This document shows positions 10,001 through 21,000 of a stretch of DNA of 64,000 nucleotides, piece after piece. The position numbers and the translations under genes are program-made. The stretch spans positions 1 to 64,000 of the forward strand of contig PYST01000003.1 in the NCBI GenBank assembly GCA_003049485.1, written 5' to 3'. Source of the DNA: Ophioceras dolichostomum. Lineage: Eukaryota > Ascomycota > Sordariomycetes > Magnaporthales > Ophioceraceae. A model generated the notes under the pieces. That model did no database searches and was not told the origin of the DNA. It saw nothing but the letters and a program-made list of their open reading frames with translations. The first letter of the stretch is position 1. Every line of letters starts with the position of its first letter.

Positions 10001-11187
10001 TCGGTCTTCGAAGGTTCTGTGGCTTCTGTAGCTTCTGCAGCTTCTGCGGCCTCTCGCTCCTGGTCCCTTTGTCCCCTCATCTTCCTCCTCTCCTGAGCCT
10101 CTCTTTCCCGTCGCGCCTTGGCGTCTATCTTGGCCTGTTTCGCGCCGGCGTCAATGCTCTCCTTGACGAACAGCATGTCCGCACCCAAGTTGCTATGCAG
10201 ACCGTGTGTGAGAATGACGAGGTGTACTTTCTTCAAATTCATCCTCGTCTTGTCGTTATCCTCAATGGGACGTAACTCTCCCTCGATATCCCCAGTGTCT
10301 CGCTCCTCCTCCTCCCCCTCTTCGGCTTTCCTTGCCACCTGTTTCGCTTGTTTACTCTCCTCAGCCCCCGACTTCGCATTTTCCTTTTCTAGTACGAGAG
10401 AGACGCCACCAGAGGTCCGCACAGATGCACCGCCCAGGATGTGCTGCTTGGTCCTCCCAAAGGCATCCCAGCCTGGCAGACTCGGTGTGTCCCAAAGCGC
10501 GGCCGTATCCTCAACCTTGAGGCCGATGGCGCGAGAGTACACGCCCTTTGCATGCAGTGAGCTCTGGGTCCGATGGTGATGGCTGCGCTGAAAGTCGCTC
10601 AGGTTGCCCGGCTGCGGCACCTGCGCTTGATTTCCGCCAAGCACGGGTATGCTCGCCGAGCCCAGGTCGAGCGACTTCTCGTCGCGCCCGATCAGGATCT
10701 CGTAATGAACGGCAGCCGATGTGGAGAAGAGCACCTGGCTGGCCACCTCGATGACCCACGAGACCGAGTCCGGCGGCGGCTGACGATCTGGAGAGCTGGA
10801 GGACGAGGAAGGCTCGTTCGGTGGTGGAGTGCCTGTCCTGCCGCCGAAACGTCCCTGACCAGCAGACTGCCGGACGACGTCGGGAACCAGCAGACGAGAG
10901 GTCCAGTATCCGCCGGCCTTGAGCATGGGTTCGAACTCCGGCACGCCATATTTCCGGGGGTGTGCGAGCTTCTGGTTCGGGCTGAAGTGCGCCGGGGCGG
11001 CGGCGACATAGAGTTGATAGGGCCCGTGTACGAAGGCGGCTCGCAGGGCGATCAGCGATGTGTTCCGGATCCGTAGGTGCAGGCACTCGGGAGATGGGAG
11101 GATGCGGTCCTCAGAGGGCGTGTATGTCACCGTGTACCGCACCACCTCGCCGATCTTGACGCTGCCAATCTGGTGGAGGAGCAGCAT
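7012..11187 (-). CDS. DUF676/Rog1-type lipase (serine esterase), large
   Basis: Alpha/beta hydrolase of the DUF676 family, which includes yeast Rog1, a monoacylglycerol lipase. Single exon, 1391 residues. The frame is open to 11334 but has no ATG before 11187; the product then starts MLLLHQIGSVKIGEVVRY, the usual start of the family. Landmarks: N-terminal beta domain (residues 1-250); oxyanion-loop region VHLVILTHGLHSN; RGFSGN; nucleophile elbow FVGHSLGGLIQLYAIAYI with Ser near residue 510; MATPFLGLNHENP; and the likely acid residue in NVVNDGIVPLRTS. A conserved C-terminal block (IARAYHRGLSWRKVLVKL, RTFANAFGWPVVKHLV) near residues 1070-1120 follows a long Ser/Thr/Pro-rich linker, and a further low-complexity tail completes the protein. 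The length is well above the yeast protein, mainly because of low-complexity insertions. It is convergent with the 5765 gene. Confidence 0.9.
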   Translation of the reverse strand: MLLLHQIGSVKIGEVVRYTVTYTPSEDRILPSPECLHLRIRNTSLIALRAAFVHGPYQLYVAAAPAHFSPNQKLAHPRKYGVPEFEPMLKAGGYWTSRLLVPDVVRQSAGQGRFGGRTGTPPPNEPSSSSSSPDRQPPPDSVSWVIEVASQVLFSTSAAVHYEILIGRDEKSLDLGSASIPVLGGNQAQVPQPGNLSDFQRSHHHRTQSSLHAKGVYSRAIGLKVEDTAALWDTPSLPGWDAFGRTKQHILGGASVRTSGGVSLVLEKENAKSGAEESKQAKQVARKAEEGEEEERDTGDIEGELRPIEDNDKTRMNLKKVHLVILTHGLHSNLGADMLFVKESIDAGAKQAKIDAKARREREAQERRKMRGQRDQEREAAEAAEATEATEPSKTEEKEGGAVVEDDEEIVVRGFSGNATRTERGIKYLGKRLARYVLSVTYPDQPFLPASLTATQTVARALHATTSTKDKSKDGTGSMPVHKNSTIHRAPHESDGRSHRITKISFVGHSLGGLIQLYAIAYIQKHSPQFFDVIKPVNFVAMATPFLGLNHENPLYVKFALDFGLVGRTGQDLGLTWRAPTLARSGWSAMVESAHKRMMGGSADGDGDEPRPRRRQAESKPLLRILPTGPAHMALEKFRNRTLYCNVVNDGIVPLRTSCLLFLDWQGLDRVEKARREAGLVETVVGFGWSELIGANLSSPRTGSWHGFDDEEEVEQTKEGGPRGSKTGARAGTATSKKDGVDGGVDDDGTSTSTTTAASTPAVHGDSESHVVPQPSGNAILEDDRHSLRSVAVANWGASPVMSSVPQNPFSGFFNLFKGSDGLKKTHHGPPSQKQSQIFVRSQTLMKQSAASSSQSLPNPSASSSRSRVTAGPEHGSSEEAGTGPGGGSGADSGSKNTTDGRGPDDGTGSIMSAPPTTTIFESAGDILNPKIPPVEYLIDPSKRPRTIFHDRVYHPQDIPPPPLKKRPTNSSTLAIRLRPTLQKTPTESTTSTTSTTVPPTPASATADNNDNNPKSTNSSPFSSPTRAPQPRSSMASSTSTHDYDDTAHTAPDKDPNQVIDSSGMRVEEKIARAYHRGLSWRKVLVKLEPDAHNNIIVRRTFANAFGWPVVKHLVDAHFSDSASAREPDSRETSAERAPGMGTGPDKEGKETDAQKEGTTPEGARESRKQQPQKLQTNFSDNDRDNSRLAPSSAASAGRGRLRSSPVDIAEAGEAADTVPDLPSTPSTRTSNSNRSSSRSSPGSKDPSLSRPFLYERLDSVTWSERDWEDSGDDSESDVFGGGGGSSGHNNNNPPPPAATVKPDKNSKADKKKKDGGESGSGGGWNWAEKIVGKGAAARAKSPKSPNFPPSAVAASSSSSTPTPTKTTHAAADATAAATDGHAGSGQGGGN

Positions 11188-13272
11188 AGTGTTGCGTGAC
11201 TCGGTGGGTATCCGTTCGATATCGGAGTCGGCGTCGGCGTCGGCGTCAGCGTCAGCGTCCGGGAGAGCAGGTCCTAGCAGGCTCGCAAGCCGTGCCTCAA
11301 CCGCCTTTGACAGCAGTAGCCTGAGCTGGGTCACAAGCCGTCACTACCGTAGGTAGACCTTGGGCACCTAGATAGGCACCTGGGAGGTAGATGCAAAGTG
11401 ACTTGAAGAGGATCGATCCGGTGGATGGTGAGCGGGACGCAGGAGAGTGGTGATTAAGGGGGGAAGTGGGCGAGACAGGGATAGTGACAAGAACGGGTAC
11501 AGTGACAGAGACAGAGACAATGAGAAGGTCGCTGTCCCTCAATCACTAGCTCCCAATCCTGTCCCAATCACAGTCCCACCAGTGCCTGCCCGTCGAAAAG
11601 ATTCGCGTGCGCCGAAGGGCCGCCGTTGCGGTCGCCGTTGGTCGCGTCGTCAAGGAAGCACAGCGAGGCTGTGGAGCGGCACCATGTCTGATGTCATAAG
11701 CGCAAGGGTTTCGTCGCAAAACAGGCAAATCTGCATGTGCTCGGTGCTGTACTGTAGCTCCCTAATGCGGACGAACACCGACCGGGAAAATGCAGGCAGC
11801 AAGGCACAGCAGTGAAACTAGTCGCAAAGGATAGCTAACAGGCGCTGTGCGATGCCGTTGTTTGTTTTCTTCATTCCTTCCTGGCACAGAAGCTGCAGCA
11901 GATTGTGGCCGATCGCTCGTACCAGACTCCCGTCGTTCGTTCGTACTCGTACGGCACAAAGATTATTGAGGAGAATGGCCCGAGTTCGGACCAGATGGGA
12001 CGCTGGGGAATCCATACATTCAAGCAACCATGGAGGGGCCCACCACCCCTTATTCGTATTTCGTGGCACGGGGACTTGCAGCAGCTCAGGGATGTATGTG
12101 AGCTTTTAGCGCATGAGTACTAGCGGACTATAGCGGGCACGGGCTGTCAAAACCACCCGGAAGCCGTACCTCTAGTGCAACCTACAAAAGCCTCAAGCCT
12201 GTAACATCGAAGGATCGAGCCAGTGCCAAAGCAGTTGCCAAGATGCCCGAGATGGCTCCAGTGCGACAAGCTCCAGCACTACGACGAGCGGAAGGCTTGA
12301 ATGGGATTGGCGAAGCTTGGGATTCTTCGGGTTTCTTAGGTGGCATAGTGTCATTTGATGACGCGGCGAACACACGCTCGAATACTGACAACTTCACAAT
12401 CGGCAGAGGAACGCTGCAACTGCTAGGGAACACTGCCTCGATGTCACGATGGCACGATCACGAAGCTGCAACAAGCAATGAACTCCGTACTGCAAAGATA
12501 TCGGTATGAATCATAGATTATTATCTGAACGAATAAGCATGTACCGACGCACTAAGTGGAGGAAAGGAATCCTCTGATCTCTGATGCTCCATTCTGACCG
12601 TAGATCCCCGTTCCCGTCGTTTCCGAGCCCGAGACTCCCGGTGATTTGCTGAAAAACATATCAAGCAAAACAAATTTGCATTAAATAGAGTAAACTCCAA
12701 AAATAACAGAGGAGAAAAGACTAAGAGATAAATCAAGAAACATTTTCGTTAATCATAACCGCGATCGTGCATTGGCCGTCAAAGTTGTGCTCCCTCGTCG
12801 GGAGAGTACGTATGCTACAAGGTGAAATATGAGAAGAGCCCAAGATAATCCAGTCCAGCTTGGAACACAAAAAAACGATACAGAAAGAACCTAGGAAATC
12901 ACAGAGGGAAATGAAGAAAATGAAGAGGATTACAAAGGAGCCGTAAGTCGTAAAAGATCACAAAATAAGGAAATACAAGAAGAGATAAAGAGAAGAAAAA
13001 TGAATCCAAGAAAGCCATTTTCGAGCAAAAAAGCTGAGGAAACGGTTCATTCTGTCATAATATGCAACCTCTCCATCATCAATGCCATAATTCACCCACA
13101 TGTGGCAACGTATTTTTGTGTGGGTTTCCAACGTCTGTCAAACTCTGCATCGAACGGAAAGGGTTTGGAAAAAAAAAAAAAGGACGAAAGGAAGTCATGG
13201 TCATCATCATAAATAAGGCCCAAAAGAGGACCCAAACGGACGAGCGAGACTGCCCTCACAACCTCAACTCAC
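11188..13272. other. Intergenic: lipase promoter and RBR gene 3' flank
   Basis: The first part contains a GTCGGC/GTCAGC hexamer repeat near 11226-11264, which would be the lipase 5' leader. About 12500-13260 is clearly AT-rich with A-rich runs on the plus strand, as expected beyond the 3' end of the RBR gene. Short ORFs only (for example minus-strand 12182-12433). Confidence 0.5.
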
Positions 13273-16200
13273 CTACCCCCCAGCAACAGTAGCCGGCGGC
13301 TCCGGCGCCGTCTCCGGCCCCGCCCCCGGCTCAACATGCGAGCTCCACTCATACACCCTCCCCGCGCCGCTCCCGAACCCCGTAAGCCCTGCGAGCGTCG
13401 ACCCCCTCGGCTTGTCACCGCCGCCGCCCTGCTGCTGCTGCTGCTCCAACGAACCCGCCACCGCCACCGCCACCGCCGCCGCCGCCGGTGTCTCCTTGTG
13501 GTGCGTGCGCGTCGACATGTTGCGTCTGCGCGGCGGTAGCTGCCCGCCGGCTCCAGGAGATCCAGATCCATCACCCCTGAGGCCAGCGCCGCCGCCGCCG
13601 GCGCCGTCCCCCTCGACGTACTCGTCGGAGGGGCGGCGGCGGTGGCCTCGTGCGTGGCCTCCATGGCCTTGGCCTCCGTGCGCTTCGCGTGCGCGCCTAC
13701 GGCGGGGCGAGTCCTTGTCGCCCGCGGACAGTGCGCTTCCGTGCGGGGAGCCGTCGTGGCGGTACAGCTCGTCGTCCATGGTGTTGCGGCGCATGATGGG
13801 CGCGCCTGGCATGGGAGGAGGCATTGGAGGCATCGGACCCATCGGGCCCATCGCGGCCATGGGACCCATCGGACCCATCGGACCCATCGGACCCATAGGA
13901 CCCACAGGACCCATAGGACCCATCTGCGGCATGGGGCCCACGGGCTGCATCCCCGGCATGCCCGGCATCGGCACCATGGGGACGGGGACCGGCACGGGCA
14001 CGGGCACGGGCACGGACACGACGCTGGGTTGGCGCGGGTGGAGCGGGATGGTGACGGACGGCGGGCCCTGGGGCGCCAGCGGGTGCTGCGAGTGCGGTGG
14101 GGTGTGCGGGTGCGGGTGAAGCGGGTATGCCGAGCCGGCGTGGTGGAGCGACGAGGGCGGCGCCGACGGCACGGGGGGCGCCGGCATCATGTGGGGGTGG
14201 AAGGATGGCTGTGGGGCGAGCGGGTGCAAGCTGGGAGGCGACGCCGCCACGGGGTACTGGGGGGACATCGGCGGCGGCAGTTGCGTGCGGTAGGAGGTCG
14301 GACTGGAGCGCAGCTCCGTGTTGAAGCGGTCCGCGAGGCGGCGCTCCTGTGACGTGGCGGCTTTGCGGACCCCGCGAGCCTTGCTGACGGTGTTCACGTA
14401 GTCGCGGTCGCGGCCCCGGGGTGGGGTCTCGTAGCCGGGGGCCGGCAGGGGCGGAGACGGAGCTGGAGCAGGTGCCACGGCCTGGGCCATGGGGGCGGGC
14501 GAGTTCGAGTGCGGCTCCGAGACGATCGGCGGGCCGATGGGCGCAAGATGGCGGTGAGGGCGCTCGGCGTAGGGGTGCGGCGGCGGCTGCTCGGGGTGGC
14601 GCTCGGGGTGACGCTCGGGGTGACGCTCGGGGTGGCGCTGCGGATGCTGTTGCGATTGCTGGGGAGGGAGCTGCTGTGGATGAGGATGGTTGGGATGTGC
14701 ATACGGATGCGGCGGCTGCTGAGGAGGATGTTGCGGCGGATGCTGCGGTGGAAGGTGGTTGGGATGTGCATACGGATGCGGCGGATGTTGTGGGGGTGGA
14801 GGAGGGTGAGGATGAGCATCGGGAGGAGGAGGACCGCGGGGATAATTTGGGGCAAACGGATGAGCCTGAGGCGGCGGCGGCATGTGCATTTGCTTCAGAG
14901 GGTGCTGTGGTGGAGGAGGAGCCATGGGATTTGGCTGCGCGGGTGGATGAACACCATGAGGAGGACCATGAGGATGGCCATTGGGGTGGACATTCGGGGC
15001 CGGGTGGGTCTCCCGGCGGATGAGATTGGCGGGGGGAGGGACTGGGGCCTCCGGCAGTGGCGCGCCTCCGGAGTTGGAGCGACGGTGCAAGTGGCCCTGT
15101 GGCTGCTGTGGGGGCATCTGGTGCTGTTGATGTTGATGTTGCTGCTGCTGCTGCTGCTGCTGCTGCGGTGGCAACGGTGCGGGCGGTGGTGGCTGACCAT
15201 GCGGATGAGGATGCGGGAAATGGTCGGGATGCTGTCGAGGAGCATGTGGATAAGCTTGGGGAGGTCCAACGGGCGCCAGCGGTCCAAGCGGCGATGGCAC
15301 CATCATGTTACTCGTCGGCGGCATGCGGGCGTAGTCGCCGCCAGGAGCAGGCCGCCCAGGCTGACCGCCGACCGCCCGCATATCCGGCTGTCGGCGTTCG
15401 TGTACCGCCCCGCCAGCCCCCTCGCTATCGCTATCGTACTCATCCTCACTGTGCGCCCGCCTCCGACGATCTTGATCCCGCGAATGCCGCTCGTGGGGCT
15501 TCCGTGAGCGGGAGGGGTCGCGAGAATCGTCGCGAGAGCGATGTCGAGCACGAGAATCACGTTCGCGCCGATCATCGCGGACATGCTCGCGAGCATGGCT
15601 GTGATGGCCACGATCACGAGAGCCGCGATCCCGAGACTCCCGTCTACCATGAGACCGTCTGCTTTCAACTGGCGGCTCCGGTGCCGGGACCATAGCTGGC
15701 ATGGTACGTGAGTCCTTCGGGAACGATTTGAACCGTTCGGGAGTCTCGTAATCACCAGGTGGCGCCTCGGTCCCTGTCATGTAGGGGCACTCGCACCCCT
15801 TCCACTTGCTCCCACATTGCATGCAGAAATCAGCTCCGCAAACGCTTGTGAATATCAGTCAGTAACAGTAGAGCGACGCAAATAGAATAGGGAGTTAAGT
15901 GTCCCAAGCAAGACTTGTATCAAGGGCCCTCTAAGCCGTGAGCGGCCTGGGGCAAAGCGAGTTGGGGGTGAGGATCAGGGACTGGGGTGTGAAGAAAAGA
16001 ACGATGCCTCTCCATACCAAGTCATGTGATTGCAGCCCTCCTTAAGGGCGATCAATTGGTTGCACCGGTAGCAATGTCTCCAGCCCTCTCGCTGACCCCT
16101 CTCCAGGACCTCGGCCGTAGCCTCGTCTCTGGGGCAGTCGGGCGAGTCGTGCATCATGCCGCGGCACCTTGCGCACACCTCGGTCTTGCACTGGCTACAC

Positions 16201-18077
16201 TTGCCGTATATGCGGCCATCACGGTTGTAGACGTTCTCCGGCGCGATGGTCCGTCCGCAGTGTACGGCCGGGCAGAAAAGACGGGTCTGGGTTGAATACT
16301 CAGCAAACTTCCTCTCCCAAGTTTGTTTGAACTCCCCGTCGAAGAGCTCCTCCACGTGCTCCAGGGGGATTCCTTCAGCCGTGCAGCACTTCGGCGGCAT
16401 GAGCTGGGGGTCATTGAGCGACAGCTGGAAGCTGAGCCGCACGCAGGATCTGCACATCCGATGGCGGCACCCCAGCCTGACCATCCTGTGCGAAGGCTTC
16501 TCGCCCAGACAAATGACACATTCGACACTGTTGATTTATGTCGTCGATCGTTTGTGTTTGATACGCGCCAGTCGTTAGAACTCAGTTCTCTCTCTCTGTA
16601 TATTTTTCGCGTTTCCCTTCCATTCGCCGTCTCCCGCCCTCGCTTCTACGGGATGAAGGGTAGAAACGATGACGGGAGGCGAGAGTGAAGTTGGGAGGGG
16701 AAAAGTTCTGAGGCCAGAGAGAGGCTGGTTGGCACACTTACAGTCGTACTAGTCTGTCTGGGCGAGAGGCCTGCGAGGATGCACCGTAGTAGGACCCAAG
16801 GAAACTTGAAGAGCGTTTCGAAGAGCTTACACTTTTCGAGGAGGCGACCTCGGAAGCCCCTATTGTATGTGCCCTCCGCAGCTGCGCTGGAGGGTCCGTG
16901 GCTTCGTCTTCGTGATGCCTTCGCGAGGATCTTGATTCACCGGTCATTCATGTGAGCATATGCTGCAAGTTGCAGGGTTGGATTCTTCCTTTTCTTGCGC
17001 GGTGTAGTGGATTTCTTTCTTGTGCTTCTGGTTCCATTTTTTGTGCTATTTGGTTTCTTGTCTCTTCTGCGTCTTGGCTTTTACGACGGCAGTCTAGTGC
17101 AGAGTGGGGAAACACGAGGTAATATCGACAAGGCTGAGAAATTCAACATACCTTCGAGACGAGGTTAACGGTCGTCCGTCATGGTCCACCTCTGGCCCCT
17201 GCTTCTGACCCCTTCGCTTGACATGGCGGGTTTCACTGTCCCGTCGCTCTGACGTGCGGCGAGATGAAGAGTGCCTATCCAGGTTTTCGGGTGTGAGAAC
17301 ACGCCTCGGCTGGATATCGCCTTCTTCCTCGATTATGACCTGAGGATCGTACGCCGGCGGCCGACGCTGTGGTGGTGGCTGCTGATTTTGGCGCCTCCTG
17401 GGCTGGAGACGCTCAGCAAGCGTATCCTTGTTTGGTATGACGTACTCGTCGGCCGATTCGTCCGAGACAAGCGATTCGCGGCCGTCGGAGTGCTCCGATA
17501 GCGACGTGGCCGACGACGGCGGCGATCTGGGAGTGTGAGGATATGAGAGGGGGCTCTGGTCGCGGCGAGAGCGGCTGTCGGCGGACCGCGAGAAGTCGTC
17601 GTCGAAAGGCTGCGGTTGCTGTTGCCAAGACGAGGTGCTGAATCCCCGGTGTCGGAACGACGGTTGTTGTTGCGGAGCCGTCGACGACCTCGTCAGCATC
17701 GGCACGATCGGGCTCTGTGGCGGGGCGTACATCATCATCACGTTGGTGTTGGACGAGGTCGATCCCGGCGGAATCGATGACCGGGACGACGACGACGCGG
17801 TCTTTCGTCGATGGTGGCGGTGGTGTTGTCGAGGGGACGACAAGCTCGCCTTCGACTCGGAGCTTTGTATTCCCTCCTTGGTCGACCGGCGGGGCGGCGA
17901 ATCGAGCGGCGGGTCAGCCGTCTGCGCCCAATCATTCTCACGACGGCGGGGTGGAGACAAGGAGTCTCTGCTGGGGTCTCTGCGCTCCCTCGACTCCCTG
18001 GTAGACTGTCGCTCTCGTCTCCGCCGAGGGCTCCCGTGGCTCCCATCACCATCTTGGGCTGTGTCAATGGCCGCCAT
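13273..18077 (-). CDS. RING-IBR-RING (RBR) E3 ubiquitin-protein ligase with long low-complexity arms
   Basis: RBR ligases take ubiquitin onto a RING2 cysteine and then pass it to substrate. Exons: 18077-17152, 16930-16742, 16527-16018 and 15844-13273; 1398 residues. Donors are GTATGT, GTAAGT and GTATGG. The junctions rebuild family motifs: LVR|LVECVICLGEKP for RING1 (about residues 373-420) and NHMT|CVCGADFCMQCGSKW in RING2 (about 524-566). The IBR is near residues 450-510 (RLFCPAVHCGR ... CSQCKTEVCARC). The probable catalytic Cys is in KEGCNHMTC, near residue 537. The first intron acceptor is less certain: AAG at 16931 and AAG three codons on both keep frame. Exons 1-2 are Ser/Arg-rich. Exon 4 adds over 800 residues rich in Arg/Asp/Ser, then His/Pro/Gln, HPER repeats, polyQ and GPM repeats. 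The first ATG in frame is 18077; upstream codons to 18134 lack an ATG. Confidence 0.85.
13801..13930 (-). repeat. GGACCCAT tandem coding repeat (Met-Gly-Pro)
   Basis: Nine-base units encode repeated Gly-Pro-Met within the RBR ligase tail. Plus-strand units read CGGACCCAT with small variations. Such tracts are length-variable and can look collagen-like. Confidence 0.8.
15141..15166 (-). repeat. CAG/CTG trinucleotide run (polyGln)
   Basis: Uninterrupted GCT GCT units on the plus strand encode a run of Gln in the RBR ligase tail, followed by more Gln/His. Likely length-polymorphic. Confidence 0.85.
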
Positions 18078-21000
18078 TCGTCCTGCCCACTTCAATCTCG
18101 ACCCGCTGTCAGTCAGCCCTGAGGCGATTGACACATACGAGAGGACGAAACGACGACGCCCGGCTGGTGTGGTGGTAGAATCGTCAAGATGGGATGGGCA
18201 AATGGGGTGGGGAGAGGGGATGAACTCGACGGAATGGGCAGGCTAGCAGGGAAGACTACCCTGGCTGCGCCTGCACCTGGATGGGCGGACTATTGCCAGC
18301 TGGAGAGGCCTGAGTGGACGATAATCCAACGGTATGCATTAGCACCTGGCCACTGATTGGGCTAGGTCCACGTCTCTTGCATGACCCGGTCCTGCACCTC
18401 GACGCAAGCCGACAATCTCGCACGCCCTGGAAAGGAGAGAAAATTAAAAAGAAAAATCCTTGTGGCCACAGGAGAGAAAAGTGCAGAAAAAAGGACGCAG
18501 AGAAGAAAGGAGGAGACAGCCAGAGCCAGTCCAGGAGACAGAGAGAATGTTGCAGCAAAGCTTGCTTGCGTGCTTGAGTGGAGGGACCACTGCATCCACC
18601 GCTCACTCAACCGTGCGGTTCAGTGCAACTCAAAATTGAACCTCGAACCTGTTGCCGACATGCGGAGACCAGCAGCAGCAGGACCAGGACAAGAGGGGTG
18701 GGAAAAGGAAGGCGACCGCCAGCAACGAGTGGACGAGACTTCTCGATCAGACTTTCTGGACGGAACGGCACCTGCTGAGCGTCTCCATCAATTGCCATTC
18801 GGTTGGTCCTTGTCATGCCGTACAGAGCACCTGAGGTGGTGCGAGGTGCTGTGCTCCCACTCTCTATCCCACATATCTCTCGCACATCTCTCCCACACAC
18901 TTCGCTGGAACGGTCGAGATGATCCCCACCGCTTCTGCCCGGATATCCAACCATATTGCTCAATTGATCACATTGACCTGTCCGCTTCGCTGACTGACAC
19001 CCACCCTACTTTTCTTTTTTCTCTTCTGCATCTTCTCTTTGGCTCTTTCGTTGCTTGCGGAGAAGGAAGAGGGTGCAGAGGCATATTGTCAGATTGGCGC
19101 AGTTGACGCTCGCTGTGCTTCTTACTGCGTGCTCTCGTGCGCTCTCTCGTGCGTTCTCGGCTTACGGAATCGAGCATCGGCGATGGAGACCCGGGCGAGA
19201 CGTGAAAATCAAGGTCCATCGTGCGTCTCGTCTCGTACGAACTTGATCGCCGTGAAGTGGATCATCACGTGAGTTCACGGCCTACCGAGATCGCTCTCTG
19301 CTTCGTTGCTTGTTGTTCTGGATTGATTGTCTGAACACAGACCCGCTTGTTCCCTTGTGATGGGATGGTGATCGGATGGGCATATTGCAGGGTCGTGGCA
19401 AGCGTGCAAAGATGGCGAGCCAAAAAATGCAGCTGATGGCTTCACGGCGTTCTGCTGGCAGTCAGGTGCAGTTCGGACACCCCGTTGACCCGAACAAGCA
19501 AGCTGACCTGTCTTGGTCTCTCTCCAACCCCAAGCACGTACCTGGCGAGACCTTGCGGAATCCGGAATACTTGCGGTTGTGTGATCTGCGCGACAAACTG
19601 CCACCAGCCAGATAATCTGCCCAATCCGTCATGAATGTCTCACACAAAAAAACTGCCCTTTCCGTCAGGGGCTAAGGGGTTGGATCAAAGTGCTGGAACC
19701 ATCAATCACGGGTCTTGGACCTTGTGCCCTCCCTCCCATTTTGATCCAGATTCCTGACTGCCCGCCATGACGCCTCATCTCATCAGTGTTTTTGTGCCGT
19801 TTCCTAGCAGGCTAGCAGGCCTTCCCCGGACTCCGGCACAGGGGCCCCACGTTTTCCCCCACACCACACTGCCAAGCTGAAGCCGGGGCTATCCCGGAAG
19901 CTCTGAGTGACGATCTCCCGCCGCACGCACTCCCGTCCGCCAGTGCCGCCTTCCTTTGAAAGCGAGGACGGCTTGAAGTTCCAAGGAGAAGGGAACGACG
20001 ACGGTGGCATCCGACTGGCATCCGACTGGCATCAGAAGCCTCGTTGTCATCCGATATCCTGATCATTAATGCGCGCACTGATGATTGGTCCCATGCGTCG
20101 CCTTGTTTGTGGCCTCGAGCAATCAAGGGGGTTGGTCGGATGTGCGCCTCGGTCTTGATTGCTTCCCAACCTGAAATTGGGGACAGAACCCGACCACACC
20201 ATGAATCTTGTACAGTTTTGTGCTGCGGTGATGGAAGCAAGCCACCACCAACGTGGCACGGCAGCCCAATGAAATTCCTAAAAGTGCACTTCCTGCTGTG
20301 ACCTGAAGACCCGACCGAGCTGGCACACCTCGGGACCGCCTCTTGGTACCTTCCCGTACCTAGGTGGGGAGATAGCGGAGCCCAGCCCAGACATCGCGAA
20401 CGCCCCGTTTGTTGCAGGAATATCATTTCTACAGCTACGATGCTGCCGGAGACCAGCTACCTACCACCGATGCACCTACCCGTCGGTCGGGCAGCGGGGC
20501 GTCTCAGCATCTGAGGACGAGCGGCAGGTAACCGCGGACAGACAGCTCAGATACTCGTTCACACCTACGTCAGGAACAGCGCCATGCTAGTGGCCGGTGA
20601 GACCTTCAACTGCACTGGAACTTCCGGACCTAGGTGGTGGTGAGCCCCCTTGCCGTGGAGTTGCGGTGTACAAGACACGACGCCGTGCCGTGGCGGGAAA
20701 TTTCCTTGTCTTTCTCCCTCCCCTGTGCTCCCAGCCAGCCTCTCTCTCTCTCTCTCTCTCTTTTCTTCGCCCTCCAATCCTCGGGCACCTTTAAATAAAC
20801 ACTTTCGTGGAACTGTGATGCTCCTTGCAGAACACGACAATCGTCCTGCAAGCCCATTCCTTCTCTCCTGAAAAAATTTTCCCCCTTCGTTTTCTTCCCT
20901 CTCTCCCCTCACCATCCAAGCGACGACAACCAATATGTGATGAACAGCAACAGCATATACGAGACGGAAGGAAAGTTGAGTTGTATGTAGTAGTAGAGTT

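Noticed and set aside
12182..12433. Minus-strand small ORF containing MPPKKPEESQASPIPFKPSA
   Set aside because: Composition is tolerable, but there is no family match, no promoter and no continuation; too short to support.
13412..15695. Several plus-strand ORFs of 200-330 codons opposite the RBR gene tail
   Set aside because: Mirror images of repeats coding for His/Pro/Gln and Met-Gly-Pro; Cys/Gly/Arg-rich, no natural composition.
18381..19106. 241-codon plus-strand ORF upstream of the RBR gene
   Set aside because: Lies in the probable RBR promoter/leader, lacks motifs and has pyrimidine-run-derived residues.
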